Assembly (NCBI RefSeq): GCF_023896955.1
Contig: NZ_JAMHIW010000003.1
Location: 186,001 to 250,000, forward strand
DNA: 64,000 nucleotides
Reading direction: 5' to 3'
Origin: Micromonospora sp. RHAY321
GTDB lineage: Bacteria > Actinomycetota > Actinomycetes > Mycobacteriales > Micromonosporaceae
The notes below the pieces were generated by a model. That model was not told where the DNA came from and did not search any database. It was given only the letters and a program-made list of their open reading frames with translations. Positions 1-8,114 of the stretch are shown in pieces (the first letter of the stretch is position 1; each line of letters starts with the position of its first letter). Both the position numbers and the translations under genes were made by a program.

Positions 1-1072
1 GTCCTGCCCGAGCCGGCGCAGGTCGACCAGCAGGGATCCGCTGGTCTTGCCGACCCATCCGTTCACCAGCAGCCATCGCCCGTCACCGGAGACCGCGCCC
101 GCCCCGTCCGGGCTCAGCTCCGGGCCGCAGCCGGTGAGCACCGGCTTGAGGTCACGCTTCGGGTCAAGCACGGCCAGGCAGGTCTTGGCCGGGTCGTCCG
201 TGGACACCTGACCGACCAGCCGTCCGTCGGGCAGCGCGCCGTAGACGTTCAGCGTGCTCCGGTCGGAACCCGCGGTCAGCTCCCCGACACCCGGCCGCCA
301 CAGGGTGTGACCCGGGCCGTCCGGGTCGAGCCGGACCAGCACGTTGTCGCCGATGAACCGGACCGGTTCCGCCTTGCCCGGCACGGGAGTGCGCACCGGC
401 CCGATGAGCTGGGTGCCGACCACCCCCGCCACCAGCAGGCCGGTGCCGTCGCGCCAGGCGACCTGACGGCCGTCGGGTGCCACGACGATCGAGCCCGCAC
501 CAGCGAGCAGCACCTGCACCAGCCCGTCATGCTGCGCCACCCAAAGGGAACGGCCGGCGGTGGTCGGCGCGCCGACCACCAACCAACCACCACTGGGAAG
601 CAGGTGCGCGCGCTCGGCCGGACCGACACCGGGCAGTTCCAGCCGCCCACCGCTCACGCCGATCAGCGTCGCGCCGGCGAGCACGTCCACGGGCGTTTCA
701 GAGGTGGGGGCGGCGGCGGTGACGGTGGCCGAGGGGATCGGCCGGCCCGACGGGTTCGGGTCACCGATCACGACGACCGGCTTGCCCTGCCGGCCGGGGT
801 CTCCGCCGAGTTGCGCCATACCGGTGCTGACCAGCACGGTGGCGACCGCCGCGAGCGCGAGGCCGGCACCGGTACGTCGGCGCCGGATCCGCTTCGCCCG
901 GCGGATCGCCTGGCCGGCCGGATCGGCGCTCAGTGGGCGCGCGACAGCGACCTGGTGCGAGAGGGCCTCCCGCACCGCGCCTTCCAACTCGTCACGTCGC
1001 ACCTGGTAAGGACGCGGCGGGTGGCCCGTCAGGTTGTCGGACCGGTCCGGGAAACCCTTCACCGCTGCTCAC
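1..1072 (-). CDS. Membrane-anchored partner of SigE-type sigma factor (3' end beyond window)
   Basis: The gene starts with GTG at 1072, inside the last codons of the sigma factor (14-base overlap), so the two are co-transcribed and probably translationally coupled. The frame is open to base 1, so the C-terminus is missing. The first ~50 residues are charged and Arg-rich, followed by one hydrophobic segment (about residues 50-72, core ALAAVATVLVSTG). The remaining ~285 visible residues are extracytoplasmic and look like a beta-propeller/WD40-type repeat region (repeated LLxxGxxxVV and DGRxVAW patterns). No HxxxCxxC zinc motif is seen. Role by context: regulator or sensor for the sigma factor, possibly an anti-sigma factor; not proven. 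Confidence 0.75.
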
Positions 1073-1817
1073 CGGAGCCGGTGCCGACGGGCACGGCCGC
1101 CGGGGCTGCGGGCAGCTCGACCGGTGGTTCGGCCGGTTGGGGCACGGCCGGCCGGGGCAGCGCGCGCCGGGCCGTCTGGGGGGTCCGACCGGCGGTGGCG
1201 CCGCGGGTGACCGGGGCCGACCCGGTCCGGGTGCCCGCGCCGCCGACCCGGTCGGTGCCGGCGGCCGTCCGCGGGTCGGCGCCAGGGGCGGCGGTGGGGC
1301 GACCGGCGGCCAGGTCCGGCGCGTCGGCGCCCATCCGCCGGCGCAGCGTGGACAGCGCCCGGGACGCCTGGCTCTTCACCGTGCCCGGCGAGATGTCGAG
1401 CATCGCGGCGGTCTGCGCCTCGGACATGTCCTCGTAGTAGCGCAGCACCAGCACCGCCCGCTGCCGGTTGGGCAGCTCCCGCAGGTGCCGCCACAGCAGG
1501 TCGCGGTCCAGTTGCTGCTGGATCTCGTCGACACCGGCCCGCTCGGGCAGCACCTCGGTGGGGCGCTCACCGTGCCAGCGGCGCCGCCACCAGCTCGTCG
1601 AGGTGTTGACCATCACCCGGCGGGCGTACGGCTCGACGGCCTCGATCCCGCCGAGCCGCTTCCACGCCAGGTACGTCTTGGTCAGGGCCGTCTGGAGCAG
1701 GTCCTCGGCCGTGGCCCAGTCGCCGGCGAGGAGGTACGCGGTACGAAGCAGAGCCGCGGAGCGGGCCGCGACGAACTCGCGGAACTCCTCCTCCAACGGG
1801 TCCCTGCTCGCCACCAT
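1059..1817 (-). CDS. SigE family (ECF) RNA polymerase sigma factor
   Basis: A 252-residue ECF sigma factor. Sigma region 2 lies at about residues 12-80 (AEDLLQTALTKTYLAWKRL) and region 4 at about 108-162, with a helix-turn-helix reading DISPGTVKSQASRALSTL. The start is set by GGAGGT six bases before the ATG. It resembles the actinobacterial SigE-type ECFs that direct promoter recognition in stress or development. Residues 163-252 form an Ala/Pro/Arg-rich tail with no domain, longer than usual for the family. The downstream membrane protein overlaps its 3' end and is the likely regulator. Confidence 0.9.
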   Translation of the reverse strand: MVASRDPLEEEFREFVAARSAALLRTAYLLAGDWATAEDLLQTALTKTYLAWKRLGGIEAVEPYARRVMVNTSTSWWRRRWHGERPTEVLPERAGVDEIQQQLDRDLLWRHLRELPNRQRAVLVLRYYEDMSEAQTAAMLDISPGTVKSQASRALSTLRRRMGADAPDLAAGRPTAAPGADPRTAAGTDRVGGAGTRTGSAPVTRGATAGRTPQTARRALPRPAVPQPAEPPVELPAAPAAVPVGTGSGEQR

Positions 1818-1918
1818 CGCACCTCCGCGCCCCAGCCGTCCTGGCAGAGTGCCACGTCAGAGGCCCTCGGGTCCATGACGAAAGGTGCGCACTTGCTCCG
1901 ATGTTCGGACGAAAACTT

Positions 1919-2794
1919 TCACGCCCCGTCGTCGGCCTTGGCCTCGTCGGCCTCCTTGCCCAGCCGGGCCTCGACCGCCTGCGGCTCGTACATCTCCTCG
2001 ACCACTCGGAGGTAGAGCTCGTTCGGGTTGGGCAGGTTCTTGATCTCGCGCAGCGCCTGCTCCTGGCCGGCGGACTCCAGCACGAAAGTGCCGTAGTTGA
2101 GCGCCCGGCCGGTCGGCGTCTGCTCGTACTTCATGTCGGTGACCCGGACCAGCGGCATCATGGCGACCCGGCGGGTGATGATGCCGTTGACCACCATGAC
2201 CCGCTTGTTGGTCAGGATGAACCGGTCATACCACCAGTCGGCGACCTTCCAGGCCACCCAGCCCATCACCGCGAACCAGAGCAGCACAGCGATGGTGGTC
2301 AGCGCGCCAACGTTCTGCCCGGCGAGGAAGCCGGAGAGGTAACCGAGCACGAAGGTCGCCGCGATGCCGATCAACAGCGGGGTGGTGAGGTGGATCCAGT
2401 GCCGCTTCCACTCACCCCGGTAGCGCTCGGTGGGGAAGAGGTAGCGGGCGACCAGGGAACTGGGCTCGTCCTCCAGGGGCAGCACCCGTCGGGGAGCCGC
2501 TCCGGTGGCGTCGGCGCGCAGCCCGGCCAGCTCGTCCTCGGAGATCTGCGGCGCCTGGTAGCCGGCCTCCGGGTCACGGATCCAGGCACGACCCGAACGA
2601 CCCTCGCCGGCATAACCGGGCCCGTCGCCGTAGCCGACGTCGTCCGATAGGGACGGACCGTCGGACAGGCCGGGCCCGGCACCGTAGCCCGGGCCGTCAT
2701 CGGGCCCGATCCGCGGAATCGGCTCGGTGTCGCGCTCCCGGCGGTCCCGGTCAGGATCGTCCGGGTCGAAGGGTGGTCCGGAGGGGCTGCCCAT
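1919..2794 (-). CDS. Bacterial PH-domain membrane protein (YdbS-like)
   Basis: A 291-residue protein. Residues 1-120 are an acidic Gly/Pro/Asp-rich cytoplasmic region, then two membrane helices (about 137-158 and 163-183) and a bPH2-type domain (about 185-270; WYDRFILTNKRVMVVNGII is the typical strand pattern). Such proteins sit at the inner membrane with the PH domain in the cytoplasm; their ligand is generally unknown. A short membrane peptide gene lies immediately upstream on the same strand, only six bases away, suggesting an operon. Family assignment is firm, function is not. Confidence 0.85.
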   Translation of the reverse strand: MGSPSGPPFDPDDPDRDRRERDTEPIPRIGPDDGPGYGAGPGLSDGPSLSDDVGYGDGPGYAGEGRSGRAWIRDPEAGYQAPQISEDELAGLRADATGAAPRRVLPLEDEPSSLVARYLFPTERYRGEWKRHWIHLTTPLLIGIAATFVLGYLSGFLAGQNVGALTTIAVLLWFAVMGWVAWKVADWWYDRFILTNKRVMVVNGIITRRVAMMPLVRVTDMKYEQTPTGRALNYGTFVLESAGQEQALREIKNLPNPNELYLRVVEEMYEPQAVEARLGKEADEAKADDGA

Positions 2795-2800
2795 GGACGG

Positions 2801-2959
2801 TTAGGCGACGAGGCTGGTGAAGAAGTCGCCGAACCCCTGGGCGATGTCGACGATCCCGCCGCCGAGCGACTTGAACACATCCGCCGCCGAGTTTGGCCGG
2901 TAGGCGACGAAGAAGATCAAGAATGCGATTCCGGCCCAGGTGAGGACCTTCTTGACCAT
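2801..2959 (-). CDS. Small membrane protein, 52 residues
   Basis: A 52-codon frame from ATG 2959 to TAA 2801. An N-terminal KK is followed by one hydrophobic segment (WAGIAFLIFFVAY), a short RPNSAADVF turn and an amphipathic C-terminus (SLGGGIVDIAQGFGDFF). The bases before the ATG (GAGGATGGCCCGCC) give a GAGG ribosome site at ten bases. Small single-pass proteins of this kind are common beside PH-domain genes in actinomycetes. Its six-base distance to the PH-domain gene suggests they are made together; the function is unknown. Confidence 0.7.
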   Translation of the reverse strand: MVKKVLTWAGIAFLIFFVAYRPNSAADVFKSLGGGIVDIAQGFGDFFTSLVA

Positions 2960-3058
2960 GGCGGGCCATCCTCTCGCGCGGCGCCGGGTCCCATTACCGC
3001 AGCGGCACCCAGAGTATCAGTGTGGTGTCGTACAGTGAATATCTGCGACCGTTCTCCG

Positions 3059-3763
3059 TCAATCCGGAAGGTTGTCAGCCCTCCCGGGCAGGTACGGGGA
3101 CGGTGCGCCGTACACGAGTTCGGGTGGAGTCCACTCGGCAAGGTCGTGCAGCACGACTTCTTCCGCGAGCAGGTGACCCGCACTCGCCGGCCAGGCTATC
3201 GCATGCAGCCACATTCCCCGAGCCTCGCCGGCGTACGCGCTTCGATCCGTCGGTGAATTCACCAACCACAGTGGAGTGGGGTGCCCGCCGACCCTGATCC
3301 GGGCCTGCCCAACGTGCTCGGGATGACCCGGCCCCGGGTCGGTCAACGCGTCGGCCAACTCCGGCCCCGGGTCCGGGCCGGCCAGACCGGCCAGCCGGGT
3401 GCCCAGGCCCACGCCCGGTTCCTCGGCCACGAAGACCAGGTCGGCCGGGCCGCCACCGAGCGGCGCCGGGCCCGCGCAGGCCACGGCGGTCGCCCGCACT
3501 CCCGTCCGGTCGTCCCCGGCGTACGCCACGCCGGTGAGTGTCCAGCCGGGCGGCAACGGCCACGGGCACCACAGCGGTGTACCCGGTGGGTCAGCGGTCG
3601 CGGTGATCCGCTCCACCACGCTCGCCACGATGTCCGCTCCGATGTGTTCGGGCACGTGCAGCGGCGGCACAGGGCCGCACCGCAGGCACCTCGACTCGGT
3701 GTGCATCAGATCCGGCGCCCGTACCGGGCCCCCGCATCTCGGACAACTCACCGCGACACTCAC
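3059..3763 (-). CDS. Zinc-ribbon protein of DUF6758 type
   Basis: GTG at 3763 gives a 234-residue protein that begins with two CxxC knuckles (CPRCGG near residue 7 and CLRCG near residue 31), a rubredoxin-like zinc ribbon. The rest is a mixed region rich in Pro and Gly with conserved-looking stretches (LWCPWPLPPGW, ADLVFVAEEPG, GMWLHAIAWP). The layout matches an actinobacterial family of unknown function. The open frame extends further upstream, but the earlier part is low-complexity Pro/Arg sequence antisense to nothing useful; the zinc ribbon at the GTG decides the start. A GTG two codons later is also possible. Confidence 0.65.
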   Translation of the reverse strand: MSVAVSCPRCGGPVRAPDLMHTESRCLRCGPVPPLHVPEHIGADIVASVVERITATADPPGTPLWCPWPLPPGWTLTGVAYAGDDRTGVRATAVACAGPAPLGGGPADLVFVAEEPGVGLGTRLAGLAGPDPGPELADALTDPGPGHPEHVGQARIRVGGHPTPLWLVNSPTDRSAYAGEARGMWLHAIAWPASAGHLLAEEVVLHDLAEWTPPELVYGAPSPYLPGRADNLPD

Positions 3764-3794
3764 ATCCCCACCGTCACCCTCGGCCGCCGGCACG

Positions 3795-4460
3795 TCAAGC
3801 CGGACCGTCCGATTCGGCACCGGTCGAGGGTCGGTCCGGCGGCGGGCCGGCGTGGGTACGGATCCAGGCGTGCATGGCGATGCCGCTGGCGACGCCCGCG
3901 TTGATGGACCTCGTGGAGCCGTACTGGGCGATCGAGTAGAGCTGGGTGCAGGCGGCACGGGCCGGTTCGGAGAGACCCGGTCCCTCCTGGCCGAACAGCA
4001 GCACGCAGTCCCGTGGCAGGGTGCCGGTCTCCAGCGGGCGCGAGCCGGGCAGGTTGTCGATGCCCAGCACCGGCAGCTCCCGCGCGGCCGCCCAGCCGAC
4101 GAACTCCTCGATCGTCTCGTGGTGACGGACGTGCTGGTACCGATCGGTCACCATGGCGCCACGCCGGTTCCACCGTCGCCGCCCGACGATGTGGACCTCG
4201 GCGGCGAGGAAGGCGTTGGCGTTGCGGACGACCGTTCCGATGTTGAAGTCGTGCTGCCAGTTCTCGATGGCGACGTGGAAGCCGTGCCGGTGCAGGTCGA
4301 GGTCCGCGACGATCGCCTCGTGCCGCCAGTAGCGGTAGCGGTCGACCACGTTGCGCCGGTCCCCCTCGGCCAGCAGCTGCGGGTCGTAGCGCGGGTCGTC
4401 GGGTGGGTGCCCCGGCCAGGGGCCCACGCCCACCTCGAACTGGTCGTCGGTCACGGTCAT
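3795..4460 (-). CDS. SPOUT-family (TrmH/SpoU) tRNA/rRNA 2'-O-methyltransferase
   Basis: A 221-residue protein with all three motifs of the SpoU/TrmH class: motif 1 NIGTVVRNANAF (about 74-85), motif 2 LLFGQEGPGLS (about 158-168) and motif 3 SIAQYGSTRSINAGVASG (about 179-196), which form the trefoil-knot SAM site. It should methylate a ribose 2'-OH in tRNA or rRNA using SAM in the cytoplasm. It lacks the N-terminal substrate-binding domain of longer relatives, so the RNA target cannot be read from sequence. The ATG at 4460 starts just before the conserved core; the longer upstream frame is antisense-like. Confidence 0.87.
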   Translation of the reverse strand: MTVTDDQFEVGVGPWPGHPPDDPRYDPQLLAEGDRRNVVDRYRYWRHEAIVADLDLHRHGFHVAIENWQHDFNIGTVVRNANAFLAAEVHIVGRRRWNRRGAMVTDRYQHVRHHETIEEFVGWAAARELPVLGIDNLPGSRPLETGTLPRDCVLLFGQEGPGLSEPARAACTQLYSIAQYGSTRSINAGVASGIAMHAWIRTHAGPPPDRPSTGAESDGPA

Positions 4461-4506
4461 CAGAGGGTACGGGTCCGCTCGGCACGCGCCACGACGGCCT
4501 GCCTGT

Positions 4507-5022
4507 TCAGCCCAGCCCGAGCGCGCCACCGAGCCGGTCCAGGAAGCGCCGGTCGGCCGGGCTGGTCGACTGGCTTCCCGGATGCCCGCCGGGGCCGGCC
4601 GCCGCTCGGCAGACCCGGGCCGCGACCGACTGCACCCACTGCCGGTACGCGGCCGAGTCGGCGGGGTCGGCGCGCCGGTGCAGGACCCGGACCGCCGCCC
4701 GGCAGGCTGCCAGGAGGTCCACCAGATCGGTGAGCCGCTCGGTGGGTTCCGGGGTGCCGTCGTGGCGGGCGTAGATGGCGGCGACCACGGCACGCACCAG
4801 ATCGCTGTCGAACGCCCGGCCGGCGGCCACCGCGTCCAGGCCGGCCAGGCCCGCCTTGACCCCTCGTTGGGGACGGCCGGGCCCGGGTGCGGCGGCGGCC
4901 ACGAGGACCCGTCCGGGCAGGCTGGTGAGCAGGTCCCACTCGACGGCGGAGTAGACAGCGGTGGTCAAGGGTGCGGCTCGGCGGCCGGCAGAGGGCGGCT
5001 CTCCGGCGACGGAGTGGCTCAT
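4507..5022 (-). CDS. Hypothetical protein, 171 residues
   Basis: The start is ATG 5022, chosen because CCGGAGGTTCCG places a good ribosome site six to ten bases upstream; an ATG seven codons earlier lacks one. The protein is helical, rich in Ala, Arg and Asp, with no signal peptide or membrane segment and no motif I recognise. The segment EPTERLTDLVDLLAACRAAV looks like a structured helix pair. It lies 46 bases upstream of the SPOUT methyltransferase on the same strand and may share its transcript. No function is proposed. Confidence 0.6.
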   Translation of the reverse strand: MSHSVAGEPPSAGRRAAPLTTAVYSAVEWDLLTSLPGRVLVAAAAPGPGRPQRGVKAGLAGLDAVAAGRAFDSDLVRAVVAAIYARHDGTPEPTERLTDLVDLLAACRAAVRVLHRRADPADSAAYRQWVQSVAARVCRAAAGPGGHPGSQSTSPADRRFLDRLGGALGLG

Positions 5023-5062
5023 CGGAACCTCCGGCGCCAGCATATGCCCCGAAACGGGAAGA

Positions 5063-5103
5063 GGGCCCCTTCCCCATCAGAACCCGATGTGGGGAAGGAG
5101 CCC
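5063..5103 (-). terminator. Hairpin terminator after the MaoC gene
   Basis: Arms 5063-5076 and 5090-5103 are complementary over 14 bases with one mismatch, around a 13-base loop. It lies 30 bases after the stop of the MaoC gene on the minus strand, as expected of an intrinsic terminator, although only a weak T-rich tail follows. Confidence 0.6.
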
Positions 5104-5133
5104 GGGTCGGCGACGGCAGATCCGCCGCCGCGC

Positions 5134-5649
5134 TCAGCGTGGCTCGGGGAAGCTGGGCCGCTCCGGGTCCACTCCCTCTCCGACGGCGCTGGCCGCGTAC
5201 TCCCGCTTGGGGACCATGACCTTGCGCCGGAAGACGCAGACCATCGTGCCGTCCTGGTTGTAGCCACGGGTCTCGACCGACACCACGCCCCGGTCGGGCT
5301 TGGAACCGGACTCCCGCTTGTCCAGCACGGTGGTCTCGCCGTAGATGGTGTCGCCGTGGAAGGTGGGCGCCACGTGCCGCAGCGACTCGACCTCCAGGTT
5401 GGCGATCGCCTTGCCACTGACGTCCGGCACCGACATGCCGAGCAGCAGCGAGTAGATGTAGTTACCGACCACGACATTGCGTTTGAACTGGCTGGCCGTC
5501 CCGGCGTAGTGGGCGTCCATGTGCAGCGGGTGGTGGTTCATGGTGAGCAGGCAGAAGAGGTGGTCGTCGTACTCGGTGACGGTCTTGCCCGGCCAGTGCC
5601 GGTAGACCGCGCCGACCTCGAACTCCTCGTAGTAACGGCCGAACTGCAT
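5134..5649 (-). CDS. MaoC-family dehydratase (mesaconyl-CoA hydratase-like)
   Basis: A 171-residue hot-dog-fold protein. The hydratase-2 core is visible: NHHPLHMDAHYAGTASQF carries the Asp/His of the active-site helix, followed by VVGNYIYSLLLGM and APTFHGDTIYGETTVLDKR. Family members hydrate enoyl-CoA esters, the mesaconyl-CoA branch making beta-methylmalyl-CoA from mesaconyl-CoA. An acyl-CoA dehydrogenase (10186-11382) and a CoA-ester lyase (13764-14720) of matching type occur a few kilobases away, which supports a shared short-chain dicarboxyl-CoA route, though they are not in one operon. GGGGACC precedes the ATG. Confidence 0.82.
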   Translation of the reverse strand: MQFGRYYEEFEVGAVYRHWPGKTVTEYDDHLFCLLTMNHHPLHMDAHYAGTASQFKRNVVVGNYIYSLLLGMSVPDVSGKAIANLEVESLRHVAPTFHGDTIYGETTVLDKRESGSKPDRGVVSVETRGYNQDGTMVCVFRRKVMVPKREYAASAVGEGVDPERPSFPEPR

Positions 5650-6197
5650 CCTGGTCCCCTTCGACGGGCGGCGATGGAGTTCGGCACAGCATGCCTTACC
5701 GGTGGTTAAGGCGACCGAGGGGGCGCGACCCCGGCGGAAATGTCACACCGGTCACTCGCACGGGGGGAGACGCAATGAGCGGCGGGGCCCTCCCCGGCAC
5801 CCGCCGCCCACGCTCTGATGCGGAGAATTCTGCCCTACGCCTACGTAGGTTCGACAGAGACCGGCGTCACATTTATTCTTTTGTAACACTACTCACTGTA
5901 ATCGGACGCAGGTTGATCAGCGATCTCTGCAGGCCCGATACCTCCTTGTCAAGAGGCAAGTTACCGATTCGTAGTGCTCGATCGCGTGGATCTCCCTGGA
6001 AACGCTCCCATCACGGCAGGTTACGCAAGTGCGTCATGCACTTGCGTTCCGCAGCTCGGGACACACAGACGTCAGTCGATGACCGTGGGTGCCACCGGGC
6101 AGCCCCGAGCACGTTTCGTGCCCGAGCGCCCGGGAATTCGATACGGTCAGCCCTGGTTCTACGGGACGTAGATAAACCGCGGTGATCGGAGAGTGCA
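5650..6197. other. 548-base intergenic region with an AT-richer core
   Basis: No convincing gene. Between about 5855 and 5960 the base composition falls well below that of the surroundings (ATTTATTCTTTTGTAACA and neighbours). A 10-base palindrome CCTACGTAGG sits at 5840-5849 and a strong hairpin at 6023-6047. A 164-codon plus-strand frame crosses it but has Arg/Ser-rich unstructured composition and no ribosome site. The region probably holds the promoters of the thioredoxin gene and of the MaoC gene, possibly also a small RNA. Confidence 0.5.
6023..6047. other. Perfect 10-base hairpin upstream of trxA
   Basis: ACGCAAGTGC (6023-6032) and GCACTTGCGT (6038-6047) are exact inverted complements around the five-base loop GTCAT. 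It lies 150 bases before the thioredoxin start. It could be an operator, the end of a short RNA, or a leader structure. Confidence 0.55.
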
Positions 6198-6560
6198 ATG
6201 GCAACCGTTGAGCTGACCTCGGCGAACTTCGACGAGGTGACCGGCAACGACGGCATCGTCCTGGTCGACTTCTGGGCCGACTGGTGTGGTCCGTGCAAGC
6301 GGTTCGCCCCGGTCTACGAGCGCTCCTCGGAGAAGCACCAGAACATCGTCTTCGGCAAGGTCGACACCGAGGCGCAGCAGGAACTGGGCGCCAAGTTCGA
6401 CATCCGGTCGATCCCGACGATCATGGCGATCCGCGACGGCGTCATCGTCTTCGCCCAGCCGGGCGCCCTTCCCGAGTCCGCGCTGGAGAACCTGATCGAG
6501 CAGGTCGAGGCGCTGGACATGGACGACGTCCGCAAGCAGCTGGCCGAGCACAACCACTGA
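6198..6560 (+). CDS. trxA: Thioredoxin
   Basis: A 120-residue classical thioredoxin with the redox site WCGPC (Cys30 and Cys33), the preceding VLVDFWAD strand and the cis-Pro loop SIPTIMAIRDG. It reduces protein disulfides in the cytoplasm, being recharged by thioredoxin reductase; no reductase gene is in the window. CGGAGAG lies seven bases before the ATG. The N-terminus starts directly at the fold with no signal peptide. A strong terminator follows, so it forms a single-gene unit. It is next to a DCC/HTTM pair that may need thiol chemistry. Confidence 0.95.
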   Translation: MATVELTSANFDEVTGNDGIVLVDFWADWCGPCKRFAPVYERSSEKHQNIVFGKVDTEAQQELGAKFDIRSIPTIMAIRDGVIVFAQPGALPESALENLIEQVEALDMDDVRKQLAEHNH

Positions 6561-6578
6561 GCCGTCCCACGACGGCAC

Positions 6579-6613
6579 ACGAAGGCCGGGCCCCATACGG
6601 GCCCGGCCTTCGT
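6579..6613 (+). terminator. Strong intrinsic terminator of trxA
   Basis: A perfect 15-base inverted repeat (6579-6593 and 6599-6613) around the loop CATAC starts 19 bases after the trxA stop codon. The stem is almost entirely G/C; no U-run follows, as is common in actinomycetes. Confidence 0.9.
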
Positions 6614-6720
6614 CGTACCGGTGGGCGCGCGGAACCCCGGCGGATCCCCGACCCGGGCAACCGGAACTGACCGTCGGAGGGACCCGAGGCGGCCGGTACA
6701 TCCCGTATCGTCACGACCCG

Positions 6721-7161
6721 ATGGAGAACCTGACCACCCGCGGGCGCGTGACCCGGTTGGGCGCGACCGCACTCGGTCTCGTCCTGCTGCTCGTCGGCAC
6801 CCTCTGGGGCAACGACGACGACTTTCCGTTCGGCCCGTTCCGGATGTACTCCACCTCCAACCCGCCGAACGCGCCCGCCCCGGACACCCGCGTCGAGGGG
6901 GTGAACAGCGACGGCGCCGTCATCGACCTCGACCAGGACGCGACCGGCATCCGCCGCGCCGAGATCGAGGGCCAGCAGGACCGCTACGCCGCCGAGCCGG
7001 CGCTGCTCGCCGAGGTCGCCGACGCGTACGCCGAACGCCACCCGGACGCCGCCGCGCTGGTGGAGGTCCGCATCGTCATCCGCTGGCACGGCATCCGCGC
7101 CGGCCGGCCGACCGGCCGGCACACCGACGAGACCGTGGTCCGCTGGCAGGCGTCCCGATGA
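6721..7161 (+). CDS. Small membrane-anchored protein preceding the HTTM gene
   Basis: A 146-residue protein with one N-terminal helix (about residues 12-30, LGATALGLVLLLVGTLWG) and an outward domain that begins FPFGPFRMYST. Its stop codon overlaps the start of the HTTM gene by four bases (ATGA), so the two are translationally coupled and likely to act together. The small domain contains VEVRIVIRWHGIRAG near its end and no cysteine. The pairing of such a protein with HTTM proteins is recurrent in actinomycetes; its activity is unknown. Confidence 0.75.
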   Translation: MENLTTRGRVTRLGATALGLVLLLVGTLWGNDDDFPFGPFRMYSTSNPPNAPAPDTRVEGVNSDGAVIDLDQDATGIRRAEIEGQQDRYAAEPALLAEVADAYAERHPDAAALVEVRIVIRWHGIRAGRPTGRHTDETVVRWQASR

Positions 7162-8114
7162 TCCGCTGGCTGACCGAAGCGGTGCCGCGAGGCCGGGTGG
7201 CCGCCTTCCGGACACTGATCTACCTCTTCGTGGCCGCCGACCTGGTGATCTTCACCCCCTGGGTGCGCACCCGGGTCAGCGTGCCCGGCGATCTGTACCA
7301 GCCGCTGCTGATCGGTCGTCTGCTCCCACTGCCGACGCCCACCCCGGCGCTGGTGGCCGCGATCTTCTGGGCACTGCTGCTGCTCGCCCTGCTCGCCGCG
7401 ACCGGGCGGGCGCCCCGGCTGCTCGGCTGGGCGGTCTGCGCGCTCTACCTCGAGTGGATGATCATCGCGATGAGCTACGGAAAGGTCGACCACGACCGTT
7501 TCGGGCTGCTCGTCGCGCTGGCCGTGCTGCCCACCGCCGGTCGGGCCCGGCACGGCGACACGACGCGCACCGAGGCCGGCGGCTGGGCGCTGCGGGTCAC
7601 CCAGATCGCGGTGATCTGCACGTACTTCCTGGCCGCCTGGGCCAAGCTGCGCTTCGGCGGCCTGGACTGGCTGACCGGCTCGGTGCTGGCCCGGGCCATC
7701 ATCCGACGCGGCACCGACTTCGCGGACCTGATCGCCCAGGTGCCGTACCTACTGATCGTCGCCCAGTTCGGCATCGTGGCCTTCGAACTGTTCAGCCCGG
7801 TGGTCTTCCTGCTGCCGGCCCGCTGGCGGGTGGCCATGGTCGGCTTCTTCTACTCGTTCCACGTGGTCACGATCGCGACCATCACCATCTCGTTCGCCCC
7901 GCACCTGGCCGCGATGACCAGCTTCCTCCCCCTGGAGCGGGTCCGCCCGCTGCTCTGGGCACGCCGGCTCGCCGGCCGCCCCACGCCAGGAGGCGGCCCG
8001 ACCCAGGACCCGCCGGAGCCCGGCGCGGAGCCGGACCCGGTGAGGGCTGTCGACAAGGAATCGGTGCCGCTCGGCGGTCAGCCTCCGGTGGTCGGGCGAC
8101 CGGCCGGGCCGTAG
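7158..8114 (+). CDS. HTTM domain (vitamin K-dependent carboxylase-like) membrane protein
   Basis: A 318-residue polytopic protein with about six to eight hydrophobic segments, starting at the ATG that overlaps the previous stop. Typical HTTM features are the early FRTLIYLFVAADL helix, the YGKVDHDRFGLLVAL segment, TYFLAAWAKLRFGGLDWL and the FHVVTIATITISF helix. HTTM proteins resemble the membrane part of vitamin K-dependent gamma-glutamyl carboxylase. The soluble tail after about residue 270 is Pro-rich. A DCC thiol oxidoreductase gene converges on it with a 37-base overlap of coding ends, matching the known association of the two families. Confidence 0.83.
   Translation: MIRWLTEAVPRGRVAAFRTLIYLFVAADLVIFTPWVRTRVSVPGDLYQPLLIGRLLPLPTPTPALVAAIFWALLLLALLAATGRAPRLLGWAVCALYLEWMIIAMSYGKVDHDRFGLLVALAVLPTAGRARHGDTTRTEAGGWALRVTQIAVICTYFLAAWAKLRFGGLDWLTGSVLARAIIRRGTDFADLIAQVPYLLIVAQFGIVAFELFSPVVFLLPARWRVAMVGFFYSFHVVTIATITISFAPHLAAMTSFLPLERVRPLLWARRLAGRPTPGGGPTQDPPEPGAEPDPVRAVDKESVPLGGQPPVVGRPAGP

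Noticed and set aside
307..1437. 376-codon plus-strand frame over the sigma/membrane-protein pair
   Set aside because: Antisense to two well supported genes; composition is Arg/Gly/Pro-rich with no domain and no ribosome site.
5691..6185. 164-codon plus-strand frame upstream of trxA
   Set aside because: Unstructured Arg/Ser-rich product, no ribosome site, crosses an AT-rich promoter-like area and the hairpin.
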